From Ramlibacter terrae (GTDB lineage Bacteria; Pseudomonadota; Gammaproteobacteria; Burkholderiales; Burkholderiaceae_C), in NCBI GenBank assembly GCA_013127575.1, contig CP053418.1, positions 1-64,000 on the forward strand: a stretch of 64,000 nt of DNA, given 5' to 3'. The translations under genes and the position numbers were made by a program. Position 1 is the first letter of the stretch, and each line of letters starts with the position of its first letter. Below are positions 1 through 10,792 of this stretch, one piece after another. The notes under the pieces are model-generated. The model was not told the origin of the DNA. It did not search any database and saw nothing but the letters and a program-made list of their open reading frames with translations.

Positions 1-378
1 CCCGACTACAACCGCGTCATTCCCAAGAACCACAAGAACAACGTGACGCTGGGCCGCGCACCGCTGCTGGCCAGCCTGCAGCGCACCGCCATTCTCACCA
101 GCGAGAAGTTCAAGGGCGTGCGCCTGAACATCGAGCCGGGCACGCTGCGCGTGGCGAGCAACAACGCCGAACAGGAAGAGGCGGTCGACGAGCTCGACAT
201 CGACTACGGCGGCGACGCCATCGAGATCGGCTTCAACGTCACGTACCTGATCGACGCGCTGGCCAACATGGACCAGGACATGGTCAAGCTGGAACTGGCC
301 GATGCCAACAGCTCCGCCCTGATCACGATTCCCGAAAACGCGAGCTTCAAGTACGTGGTGATGCCGATGCGGATCTGA
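1..378 (+). CDS. dnaN: DNA polymerase III beta sliding clamp, C-terminal part
   Basis: This is the last 125 codons of the beta clamp, open at the left edge of the window. The clamp encircles DNA and tethers polymerase III to the template. The fragment covers the third clamp domain and ends with the typical YVVMPMR tail just before the stop, a region that in the family contributes to the client-peptide pocket. The frame is uninterrupted from base 1. gyrB follows 80 bases later on the same strand, the usual dnaA-dnaN-gyrB order beside the origin; dnaA would lie to the left. Identity is secure from the C-terminal motif and the neighbour. Confidence 0.95.
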   Translation, partial: PDYNRVIPKNHKNNVTLGRAPLLASLQRTAILTSEKFKGVRLNIEPGTLRVASNNAEQEEAVDELDIDYGGDAIEIGFNVTYLIDALANMDQDMVKLELADANSSALITIPENASFKYVVMPMRI

Positions 379-404
379 CGCCGCCACCCGCGGCAGTCAA
401 CCCT

Positions 405-3073
<2,669 letters not shown>

Positions 3074-3121
3074 ATGTCCGTTGTAATTGCAGCGGGCTAA
3101 AGAATAGGCGCAGGGGGATCC

Positions 3122-3346
3122 ATGGTCGACTTGGACAGGCTACGTGGCAAATCGCACAAGGTAAAACTGGTCGACCCTGTAGAAATCTTTCGCCGCCTGC
3201 CTAAACCCCCGGGCATAAACGATCTCTACACAAGCCAAGCCGAGGTTCTCCAGAAGTGGTACGAGCACCGTGCGAAGCGTGACACCGTCCTCAAGCTTCA
3301 CACCGGTGGCGGGAAGACTCTTGTCGGGCAGCTCGACAGCCCGTGA
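3122..3346 (+). pseudogene. N-terminal fragment of a DEAD/DEAH-box helicase
   Basis: A 74-residue frame with a good ribosome site (AGGGGG) starting 48 bases after gyrB. It contains the typical opening of a superfamily 2 helicase: a DPVEIF stretch, a Q-motif-like LYTSQAEVLQKW segment, and a Walker A motif in the form HTGGGKTLVG near residue 65. It ends at a stop three codons beyond that motif instead of continuing for the several hundred residues such helicases need. I read it as the stump of a gene cut when the restriction-modification island formed or rearranged. No other helicase motif is visible downstream. Confidence 0.6.
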
Positions 3347-3726
3347 GGGGCCTACGAGCTGGATGCCGAGCTCGATACAGGCTGATCAACCATCTTCTTG
3401 AGAGGTGAGGCAGCGACCCTGTCTCAGCGGCCCTGCTGTGCCGCCGGCGAACATGAGCTTAGCCAGCGAGCTTGGTCAGTCCTGCTAGCGATGCTGCAAA
3501 TTCAGTAGCGCCGCAGAGTCCCGTTGCGCACTGCGGCGGTCTCTCAGTCCCTTCGCGCATGCGCCCTTCCTAGCATCAGTTTTTCATCACCCATCGCCAC
3601 TCCTGTTGGCAGTGCCGGCACGAACCTGAAGACCGCACCGGCGCGCCCGATCATTCTGCTTTTTGTTACAGTAGTAGCGCGTCAATACCCGCGCTGGCGT
3701 CGTGTTCGCAAAACCCGGAGGTGGTG
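3347..3726. other. Junction region without a recognisable gene
   Basis: About 380 bases between the helicase stump and the HNH gene. I see no convincing coding frame on either strand and no clear inverted repeats. It probably holds the deletion scar that removed the rest of the helicase, plus the promoter of the HNH gene. The last bases carry GGAGG directly before the GTG/GTG/ATG start cluster of that gene. Confidence 0.4.
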
Positions 3727-5214
3727 ATGGCTCTGAGCTCGCATCGAAAGAACGAACTGGAGACTGCGGCCCTGCGCGCTTTTGGCGGCGACGGGGGTCG
3801 CGTGCAACCCGACTTGCGCCATGGGTTCCGAGTCATAACTGCTAAGGGGCAGGCTGCAGCAATCTACTGGAGCAACATCGCACCCGGCCATGAGGTGGAG
3901 ATCGCGGTTTGCGACAGCCGGCTAACGGAGAAGTACTCGCTCGTGCTGGTCCATCGTTGGCTCGCGATTGAGCGATCCAGAGCAAGTGGCGAGTGCACCA
4001 GTCACAAGCCGGGCAGCGACTGGCCAACGTTTGGGTTTAGTTTTGAAGCGGCACTTGGCTTTTTAGATCGTTGCCGCAGGCTTCGACATGGCCGGCTAGC
4101 GCAGTCAGAACTCGACACGGTAAACGCTGCAATCAACTCTGACACAGCTGAAGACAGGAGACACGCATCGGCTCGTGCGTTGCTCGCCTCACTACGTCCG
4201 TCCCAGCGGCACGCCGTAATCGACCTTGTTTATAGGGCGGGCGTCAGTGTTGCTTGCTGGTACGTGCGACAAGATGGCTCCCCCGCCGCATCTCCACGCA
4301 GTAATCCTGCCTACTGCTACAACTGGTCGTTTGGTGGGGGCACGGAGCCTGCTCTGGCCTGCCTTTGGCATGAATCCCTAGAGATCCATGATGGGCGAAT
4401 TCAATCACGCGGAAGCATGCTAGAGGTGGCGCGCCGATTAGACGAAATTGCTGAGGACGACGGCCAAGATCAGGATGTTAGAGATCGCGCACGGCAGCAA
4501 GCGGGTCGCGCCCACAGCCTCGACACGCTCATACGAAAGTCCGCCCAAGCGGGGAAAACCATTCGCGTTGTCCTCAATGAGGGAAAGATGCGATCAGAGG
4601 AGAACATCGGCGAAGAGTCCTCTGTGGTTAAGGTGCGCAGGCTCGACAATGCATTTTGGGCAATCGACGCGTACAACGCGGCCACCGGCGACTTCACTCT
4701 CACACGCCAGAGCCTTGGGACTGCCGCAATCAGCACGCCCGTAGCCGTTGCTACTGACTCGCCGCGTGACGCAGGCACGCCCGCCGCGGGGGAGGAACAT
4801 GGCTTTGCGCAGGTGGCGGATGGCCGGGACTTCGTAGACCAGAAAACTGCTTTAGGCACCGACCTTCCTCCAAAGATGCCGCTTACGGGCGACGCATATG
4901 TCCGCGACCGCCGTGTGCGGGATGCCGCACTTCGGCGTGCTGGCGGACAGTGTGAGTTTTGCGCCGCACGTGGGTTCCTTACAGCTTCAGGCCAAGTCTA
5001 TTTAGAGACCCATCACGTCATTCCGCTCTCGGAAAACGGCGCAGACCGGGAATGGAACGTCGCCGCCCTCTGTCCTAACGATCACAGGGAGGCCCACTTT
5101 GGCGAGCGTGCTTCTCAGATTCGCTCAGAATTGCTTGACCACCTAGACGGACTCTACCCACACGAGAGGCGGGAATCTTCGGAAGCCCGCTATCAGCCTC
5201 ACCTGAGCACCTAA
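3727..5214 (+). CDS. HNH endonuclease with large uncharacterised N-terminal region
   Basis: Intact 495-residue frame. The last 100 residues form an HNH nuclease of the McrA-like zinc type: Cys409-x2-Cys412, then ETHHV with His429-His430 as metal and catalytic histidines, then Cys449-P-N-D-H453. The first 380 residues match no family I can name; they are mixed in character and include a segment rich in charged residues near 240-300. Start codons GTG 3721, GTG 3724 and ATG 3727 all follow GGAGG; I chose the ATG, which leaves the best spacing. It lies 97 bases upstream of the restriction enzyme on the same strand, in lower-G+C DNA. It could be a modification-dependent nuclease or an accessory restriction subunit. 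Only the HNH domain is certain. Confidence 0.75.
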   Translation: MALSSHRKNELETAALRAFGGDGGRVQPDLRHGFRVITAKGQAAAIYWSNIAPGHEVEIAVCDSRLTEKYSLVLVHRWLAIERSRASGECTSHKPGSDWPTFGFSFEAALGFLDRCRRLRHGRLAQSELDTVNAAINSDTAEDRRHASARALLASLRPSQRHAVIDLVYRAGVSVACWYVRQDGSPAASPRSNPAYCYNWSFGGGTEPALACLWHESLEIHDGRIQSRGSMLEVARRLDEIAEDDGQDQDVRDRARQQAGRAHSLDTLIRKSAQAGKTIRVVLNEGKMRSEENIGEESSVVKVRRLDNAFWAIDAYNAATGDFTLTRQSLGTAAISTPVAVATDSPRDAGTPAAGEEHGFAQVADGRDFVDQKTALGTDLPPKMPLTGDAYVRDRRVRDAALRRAGGQCEFCAARGFLTASGQVYLETHHVIPLSENGADREWNVAALCPNDHREAHFGERASQIRSELLDHLDGLYPHERRESSEARYQPHLST

Positions 5215-5311
5215 CGAGGTCCGCTTTCCGGAGGCTGCGGCCGCGGGCCGCCACAACTAGCCGCTGGGCGACGCTCCAAGCAACCAAAGCAGCGGAGCAA
5301 CAGGGAACACC

Positions 5312-6646
5312 GTGAATACCTCGTGGAACCACATAAAGAACCTGTTCGTTGAATACGGCGTTCAGCTTGTTGTCGCGAAGCCCCTCGCAGAAAACGACAA
5401 CTCCAAGCAGCAGGTTTACTTGGGAAAAGGCTTCGACGTACTGACGCTACTTCCGTACGGCAGGGTGCGAGGTGATGCCGCAGGAAAGCGACCCAACTTT
5501 AAGGCACCGCTGCAGTTCTTTTGGGCGGCCCCATCGGGCCACTTTGTCAACGCCCCGTTTGCTCAGCTCATTCTTTATCCAGACTACCCTGAAGTCAGGC
5601 TTTCGGGATTCTTGCGCGGTTGTACATTTGCTCCATCAAGCGACATGCAGCCGGTCGCAGCGGGACAACGAGGGGAGAAGGGCAGTTGGGACGGCCGGGT
5701 GCTCTGGATGGGCGTCACGCCCTCTGGGGAGATTCTTGCTGCTCTTTCAAGTTGCGGTTCAGAGGCATCCGCTGAGTTTCAAATTCTGATCGAAAGAGGT
5801 TCCTTTCGGCGTTTCGGAGTTCTCTACTCTGCTCCGCTAACCTCGTTGGTCGGCGGGGCAGTGGCCAACGCCAAGAACCATCTGCTTGCGACTCTGAGTC
5901 GAATTCACGCGCGCGGGTGGATACCGTCGCAGCGGCTTCACGCAGACGGCACTGCCCGCCCTTACATGGCAGTGAACGGCGGCGGCTATACCTTGGAGTC
6001 CCTGCTTTCGATCAAGCCGAATGGACGTGCGGAGCCTGACTATCTCGGCTGGGAGGTGAAGGCGTTCAGCCAGCCTAGGATCACCCTGATGACTCCGGAA
6101 CCCGATGGCGGCTTCTACGGGGAACACGGAGTCGAGGCTTTCGTGCGCAAGTACGGAAAGGAAACGAGCCCCGGCACCATGTACTTTACTGGGGTTCATC
6201 GCGTCGGCACCCGCCATACGCAAACCAGTCAGTTGCTTTCGTTAGAAGGGTACGACAGCACAAAGGGCAAGATCGTTGACGTGAATGGTGGCATTCACCT
6301 GTGGGATGAGAAGGGACTCCCCTCAGCAATCTGGAGCTACCCCGACTTGATCACTCACTGGGGGAGGAAGCATGCGAATGCCGTTTATGTTCCGTTCGAA
6401 AAAAGCGAGACGGACGTGCGGTCATACCGGTACCTAAGCCCAGTACTTCTTGGTAATGGGACGGACTTTACGAACTACCTTAGCTCCATGTGCAGCGGAC
6501 GCGTCATGTATGACCCCGCGTGCAAAGTGATAGTGAATGAACGAGGTCGGTCAACAAGCAAGGCTCGCAACCAATTCAGGATGAATGCGTCTGACCTGAA
6601 CCTTCTCTACCACAATTTCGGAGAGCACCAATTGGGTCCGGTGTGA
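5312..6646 (+). CDS. MvaI/BcnI-family type II restriction endonuclease with N-terminal extension
   Basis: Intact 444-residue frame from a GTG start. Residues about 220-444 carry the MvaI/BcnI (MutH-related) nuclease layout: a GYTLESLL helix with Glu229, then Asp243-x4-Glu248-x-Lys250, which matches the D-x4-E-x-K active site of MvaI. A GG-x-Y segment, a YGK motif, and a late CSGR...NQFRMN...LL stretch resemble the MvaI C-terminus. MvaI cuts CCWGG and BcnI cuts CCSGG as monomers of about 240 residues, so the first 215 residues here are extra and unassigned. The gene converges on vsr and the methyltransferase, 20 bases from the vsr stop. Family assignment is from motifs read by eye. The likely target is CCNGG or a subset of it. 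Confidence 0.72.
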   Translation: MNTSWNHIKNLFVEYGVQLVVAKPLAENDNSKQQVYLGKGFDVLTLLPYGRVRGDAAGKRPNFKAPLQFFWAAPSGHFVNAPFAQLILYPDYPEVRLSGFLRGCTFAPSSDMQPVAAGQRGEKGSWDGRVLWMGVTPSGEILAALSSCGSEASAEFQILIERGSFRRFGVLYSAPLTSLVGGAVANAKNHLLATLSRIHARGWIPSQRLHADGTARPYMAVNGGGYTLESLLSIKPNGRAEPDYLGWEVKAFSQPRITLMTPEPDGGFYGEHGVEAFVRKYGKETSPGTMYFTGVHRVGTRHTQTSQLLSLEGYDSTKGKIVDVNGGIHLWDEKGLPSAIWSYPDLITHWGRKHANAVYVPFEKSETDVRSYRYLSPVLLGNGTDFTNYLSSMCSGRVMYDPACKVIVNERGRSTSKARNQFRMNASDLNLLYHNFGEHQLGPV

Positions 6647-6666
6647 AGCCTTGCCCCTCGACAGAC

Positions 6667-7086
6667 TCAACGCTCACGCTTGAGAATCCTCGACGCCACG
6701 CGCGTTAGTTCAACTTGCGAAAGACTGCACTCCCAGACCGTGACTACGTGCCAGCCCAGCTGCTCTAGCTCCGTCTTCACCCTTGCGTCTCGCGCCGCGT
6801 TTGCACCGAGTTTGGCAGACCAGAAATCCGCGTTCGATTTTGGCCGTGCGGCGAATCTGCAGTTGCCATGTTGATGCCAGAAACACCCATGCACAAACAC
6901 GACCGTTTTGTATTTGGGTAGCACGATATCCGGGACGCCGGGAAGATCCTTTCGGTGAAGTCGAAAGCGAAATCCGTGTGCATGGAGAAACTTTCGAACC
7001 AGCATTTCGGGGCGCGTGTTCTTGCCTCTGATACCCGACATCATCCTGCTTCGGGTGGCGGCATCAACTACATCTGCCAAGATCAA
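6667..7086 (-). CDS. vsr: Very short patch repair endonuclease
   Basis: Intact 139-residue Vsr protein. Vsr nicks beside T:G mismatches that arise when 5-methylcytosine deaminates in Dcm-type sites and so starts their repair. Visible family marks are SRMMSGIRGKNT near the N-terminus, the PDIV catalytic aspartate, the VFVHGCFWHQHGNC metal and histidine cluster, and a WECSL segment near the end. It starts a few bases after the methyltransferase stop (TTG at 7086 or 7080), so the two are probably cotranscribed and coupled. A Vsr beside a cytosine-5 methyltransferase is the usual arrangement for Dcm-like and CCNGG systems. Confidence 0.92.
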   Translation of the reverse strand: MILADVVDAATRSRMMSGIRGKNTRPEMLVRKFLHAHGFRFRLHRKDLPGVPDIVLPKYKTVVFVHGCFWHQHGNCRFAARPKSNADFWSAKLGANAARDARVKTELEQLGWHVVTVWECSLSQVELTRVASRILKRER

Positions 7087-7090
7087 CCAA

Positions 7091-8376
7091 CTACGCTACG
7101 AGCTGCAGCATGCTATCCGGCTCGACGCGCTGCTCCAACTCACGGTGGACCGCGTCGCAAAGGTGTAAGTGCATTTCTGCGGCGACAGCCTGCATGACAG
7201 GGACGACAACAGAGTTGCCGAACTGCTTATACGCTCGCGTGTCCGACACAGGAATTTTGAAGCTATCAGGGAACCCCATGAGGCGAGCACACTCTCGAGG
7301 TGTGAGTCGGCGCGGATTGCGGGAGGGTCCTTGATCCACCAAAATTTCTGAGCCGTCTTTGTAGTAACGAGCAGACAACGTCCGCGCTACGTTCTCTGGG
7401 CCGACCAGTCCGAAACCAAAGCCGTTGCCCTTTTCTTGGTGCTTCTTCTTATAGTTCTGCAGGTAGGCCCAGAGCTTGTCCGTGAGGGTGTACTTGGCGT
7501 GAACCTCTCCCTGCGAGTGGTCAAAGTAGCGGCCTTCGTCCCAAGGAAGCACCGGCTCTCCTCGTTGGTGAAGGATCTGGCCCAAGCGTTGCTGGCGTTT
7601 GTTGGGCAAGTCCACCATCGACCAGTCGAAATCGACCGGTTCACGAAACCCCATCAGGAGAATCCGTTCCCGATGCTGCGGAACGAAATGCCCGCCGTCC
7701 ACAACATGGTCGTAAAGGTAGTACCCGAGTTCATCTTCAAGAGTGCGGCGAATGACCTCATATGTGTGTCCCTTGTCATGGGAACGCAGATTCTTAACAT
7801 TCTCAAGAAGAAAAGCCTTCGGCCGCTTTACGTCGATGATCCGCGCCACGTCAAAGAACAACGTGCCCTGCGTCTCGTCGGCGAATCCATGTAGCCTGCC
7901 TAACGCATTCTTCTTTGACACGCCTGCGATCGAAAAGGGCTGGCAGGGAAAACCCGCCAAGAGGAGATCGTGATCCGGAACATCCTCCTCATGCACTTTC
8001 GTAATGTCTAGGTTGATTGCATGTGAAGTGGAAAAGTTTGCCGCGTACGTCTTCTGAGCGTACTTATCCCATTCACTTGTAAAGACGCATTCACCGCCCA
8101 GCTCCTCAAACGCATGACGAATTCCGCCGATGCCAGCGAATAAGTCTACAAAACCGGAAATCGTGCTGAGAAGGCGGACGCGGGCCAAAGTTTAATAGCC
8201 GCTGAAGTTCTGCCGCGATGTGAATCGGGGGCAACCTCCCGCTTTTCCCAACGACGAACTTGGCGACTACTGAAATGCAGATGTCGAGCGATCTCTTCCT
8301 GGTTGTGTTTCTCGCGAGCAGCCAACAAATAGGTGAGGACGGCTTCCGTGTCATGAGTCGCTGGTGGGAGGTACAT
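7091..8376 (-). CDS. DNA cytosine-5 methyltransferase, Dcm/EcoRII/SsoII type, with N-terminal helix-turn-helix
   Basis: Methylates the inner cytosine of CCWGG or CCNGG by homology. About 427 residues when repaired. An N-terminal domain ([19 protein letters not shown]) is a helix-turn-helix like those of M.EcoRII, M.SsoII and M.ScrFI, which double as transcription regulators. The catalytic part shows FAGIGG (motif I), GFPCQPFS with the attacking cysteine (IV), LLENVKN (VI), PQHRER (VIII), a KGNGFGFGL target-recognition stretch, [15 protein letters not shown] and [10 protein letters not shown] (X), closely following E. coli Dcm. Two extra bases, a G near 8228 and a T near 8152, put the HTH, the linker and the catalytic part in three frames. 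Unlike most indels here, neither is at a CCNGG. An alternative is a separate HTH peptide plus a 365-residue enzyme from TTG 8188. Confidence 0.88.
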
Positions 8377-8401
8377 TGTGTTTGGCCGGCGGGAGAAGAA
8401 G

Positions 8402-8416
8402 CGGACATTATGTCCG
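8402..8416. promoter_or_regulatory. SsoII-like operator palindrome upstream of the methyltransferase
   Basis: The perfect inverted repeat CGGACA-TTA-TGTCCG lies 26 bases upstream of the methyltransferase ATG. It has the same half-sites and 3-base centre as the 15-bp operator bound by the N-terminal region of M.SsoII (AGGACA-AAT-TGTCCT). The expected role is autorepression of the methyltransferase and timing of restriction. Confidence 0.72.
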
Positions 8417-8597
8417 GTTTTCATCCCCCTGTGGATATTTCCAGTCCTCAGCAATCCGCCGAAGGTGATTTTCGAGCGCGGTCATGTTCGTGGTCCCACG
8501 ACTCCCGCTGGCCGAACTGGCCTTTCAAGCTGGGTGGTTCCTTAGCTGATTTCAAAGCGTACCTAAACCATCCAAGAATCCACAAGAACCGAGAGGG

Positions 8598-9237
8598 TTA
8601 CCGCAGCGCGTCGAAATACCCCTTCACCACCTTCGCCACTCCCTTCCTCCCGCCCTCTGCATCCTCACCAGCAATCCATGCGGCGCCTCCTCCACCCCAT
8701 ACTCCCGCCGCACATCCTGCTGGATCTGCGCTAACAGCGCCGCCGCCACCTCCGCGTCCGCCATCGCCCTGTGCGCCCGTCCCGCCTTCGGCAGCGCATG
8801 AAAATCCGCCAGCGCCCCCAGCCGGTAACTCCCCACTCCGGGATACATCCTCCGCGACAACAGCATCGTGCAAGCAAACGAATGCTCCGCCCCCGATGCA
8901 GCACCTGCACCCCCATCCATCCCCACCCGCCCCAACTCCGAATTCCAAAACCTCTGGTCGAACGAAGCGTTATGCGCCACCAGCGGCGCCCCCTGCACAA
9001 ACCTCCGCGCCTCCTGCATCACCTCCGCCGCCGGCGGCGCGGCCTGCACCATCGCGTTGCTGATGCCGGTGTACTGCTCGATGAAGTACGGGATGCGCAC
9101 GCCCGCGTTCATCAGCGACTGGTAGCGCGCCACCACCGGCCGTTTTCCATCAGCACGATGGCGATCTCGGTGGCGCGGTCGCCCATGGCGGGGGAGAGGC
9201 CGGTGGTCTCGAAGTCGATCACGCCGACGACGCTCAT
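8598..9237 (-). CDS. DnaQ-like 3'-5' exonuclease domain protein
   Basis: About 213 residues. DEDD exonuclease fold: DFETTG with Asp-x-Glu at the very start (motif I), VAHNASFDQRFW (motif II), and an HRAMADAEV segment (motif III) of the HxxxxD type. This resembles the proofreading subunit of polymerase III and RNase T, but no C-terminal polymerase-binding region is present. It may act in repair or RNA/DNA end trimming. The ATG overlaps the stop of the upstream HTH gene as ATGA, so the two are cotranslated. A base is missing near 9142 in CCGGGTGG. A second gap near 8645 in a G-run decides which of two stops is used; I take 8598. Confidence 0.8.
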
Positions 9238-9497
9238 GACGCGTCGCCCTGCGTCGGTTGGCGCACCACGGTGATCCCATACAGCGCCAGCAGCCCCAGC
9301 ACGTGGCCGACGGCCACGCCGGGTTCGCCGGCTTCGATGCGGCCGATGGTCTGCACGTGCACGCCCAGGCGGGCGGCCGCGGCGGACTGGCCTTCGCCGG
9401 CGGCGATGCGCGCCTGCTTGGCGGCGGCGCCCAGCGCCTGGATCGAGGCGAGCACCGGCTCGGGGATGTCGGCGGAGATGCGCTTGCCTTGGGCCAT
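9234..9497 (-). CDS. Small XRE-family helix-turn-helix regulator
   Basis: 87 residues, intact. An N-terminal helix is followed by a Cro/C1-type HTH at about residues 25-60 (arginine-rich helix, GEGQSAAAARLGV, VQTIGRIEAGEPG). It ends 4 bases inside the exonuclease gene, so it is probably the first gene of a two-gene unit and may regulate it. It has no ligand domain. Confidence 0.75.
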   Translation of the reverse strand: MAQGKRISADIPEPVLASIQALGAAAKQARIAAGEGQSAAAARLGVHVQTIGRIEAGEPGVAVGHVLGLLALYGITVVRQPTQGDAS

Positions 9498-9529
9498 GCG
9501 GCGATTGTCGCCGCTGGCCGATCACGCCT

Positions 9530-10650
9530 TCAGCGCGTGTACCCGCCGCCCTTGCGAATCATCGACAGCTCCGAGAACGTCATGCCCGTGTGCTGGCCGG
9601 GCGCGTACTTGACGAACACGCCGCCCAGGTCGTACGAGCTCATGCTCTCCAGCGCCTTCTTCACCGCTTCGGGGCTCGCGCCCGGGCCGGCGCGCCGCAG
9701 CGCCTCGACGAGGACCTTGGCGTTCAGGTAGCCCTCGAGGCTGCCGTAGCTGAAGTCCTTCTCGCCGATCTTCTTCATGGCGGCCTGGTACTCCGCGATC
9801 ACCGGCATCGCCGCGTTCCACGGATACGGCACCACCTGCGAGACCACCACGCCCGCCGCCTCGTCGCCGATCGCCTTGTGCAGCCCCCGGCCGTTGAGGA
9901 AAGAGAACGAATAGAAGCGCGCCTCGGCGCCCGCCGCGCGGTACGCCTTGATGAACTTCGCCGCCACCGGGTTGGTGGCCGACAGCACGATCGCGTTGGG
10001 CCGGAACACCGCCAGTTCCTTGGCGCGCTGCTCCGCGTCGGAGCCGTCCTGGGCGATGGCGACGCTGCCCTGCATCTTGTGCCCGCGTTCCTCGATGAAG
10101 CGCCTGGTCGACTCCATCGCCGAGCGCGCGCCCGGGTTGTCGTTGTGCGCGAAGCCGATGCGGTCCAAGCCGACGGTGAACAGGTGGTTGACGATGCGGC
10201 CGTATTCCTCGTCGAAGCTGATGCGCACGGGGAAGCCGTACTCGGTGAACTTCACGACCGGGCCTGCGCCGGTATAGGGCGCCACCAGCGGCACCTTCAG
10301 TTCGTTGGCCGCCTTGAGCGCACCCATCGACGACGTCGTGCCGATCGGCATCAGGATGGCAGTGGCGCCCTCCTGCGCGAACTTCCGCACGTTGGCGGCG
10401 GCCTTCTCGGCGTCGTTGCCGTCGTCTTCTGGCGCATTTCGAGCTGGTAGCCCTTGATGCCGCCGGCCGCATTGGTCGCTTCGACCATCGCACGGATGCC
10501 CACGAGCGGGTCCGTCGACAAGCCGGCCAGCGGGCCGGTCTTGACGTAGGTCTGGCCGATGACGATGCGCTTTCCCGCGCCTTGCGCGAGGGTGGCGGAA
10601 CAGGTGGCAGCAAGCAGCGCCGAAACCAGCAGGCGTGCAAAGACGTTCAT
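9530..10650 (-). CDS. Branched-chain amino acid-type ABC transporter periplasmic binding protein (LivK-like)
   Basis: About 373 residues with a cleavable signal peptide (MNVFARLLVSALLAA...ATLAQ). It has the type I periplasmic binding fold of the LivK/AmiC group: VIGQTYVKTGPLAG near the start, the KVPLVAPYTGAG and FPVRISFDEEYG segments, and a C-terminal SYDLGGVFVKYAPGQH region. No permease or ATPase genes of such a transporter are adjacent, so its partner must be elsewhere. Substrates of this class in Burkholderiales are often aromatic acids as well as amino acids, which would suit the ligAB-pobA genes upstream. One base is missing near 10430 (CCAGG). Confidence 0.85.
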
Positions 10651-10792
10651 GGGGGTACTTCCGGAGTCGCGGTCGAACGGGGGTGTTCGTACCAAACCGA
10701 ATAGTTTAGGTTTCAACGACTTCTTGTGTCAATTGGTAACGCAGGCGTGCTGCGTCCATGCCACGCCGCGTTGCCTGGCGTCCCCGCGCCCC

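Noticed and set aside
3122..8416. Type I or BREX/DISARM defence system, suggested by a helicase plus methyltransferase
   Set aside because: The helicase is only a 74-residue stump, and the methyltransferase is a plain m5C type II enzyme. No specificity subunit, PglX or phospholipase D partner is present.
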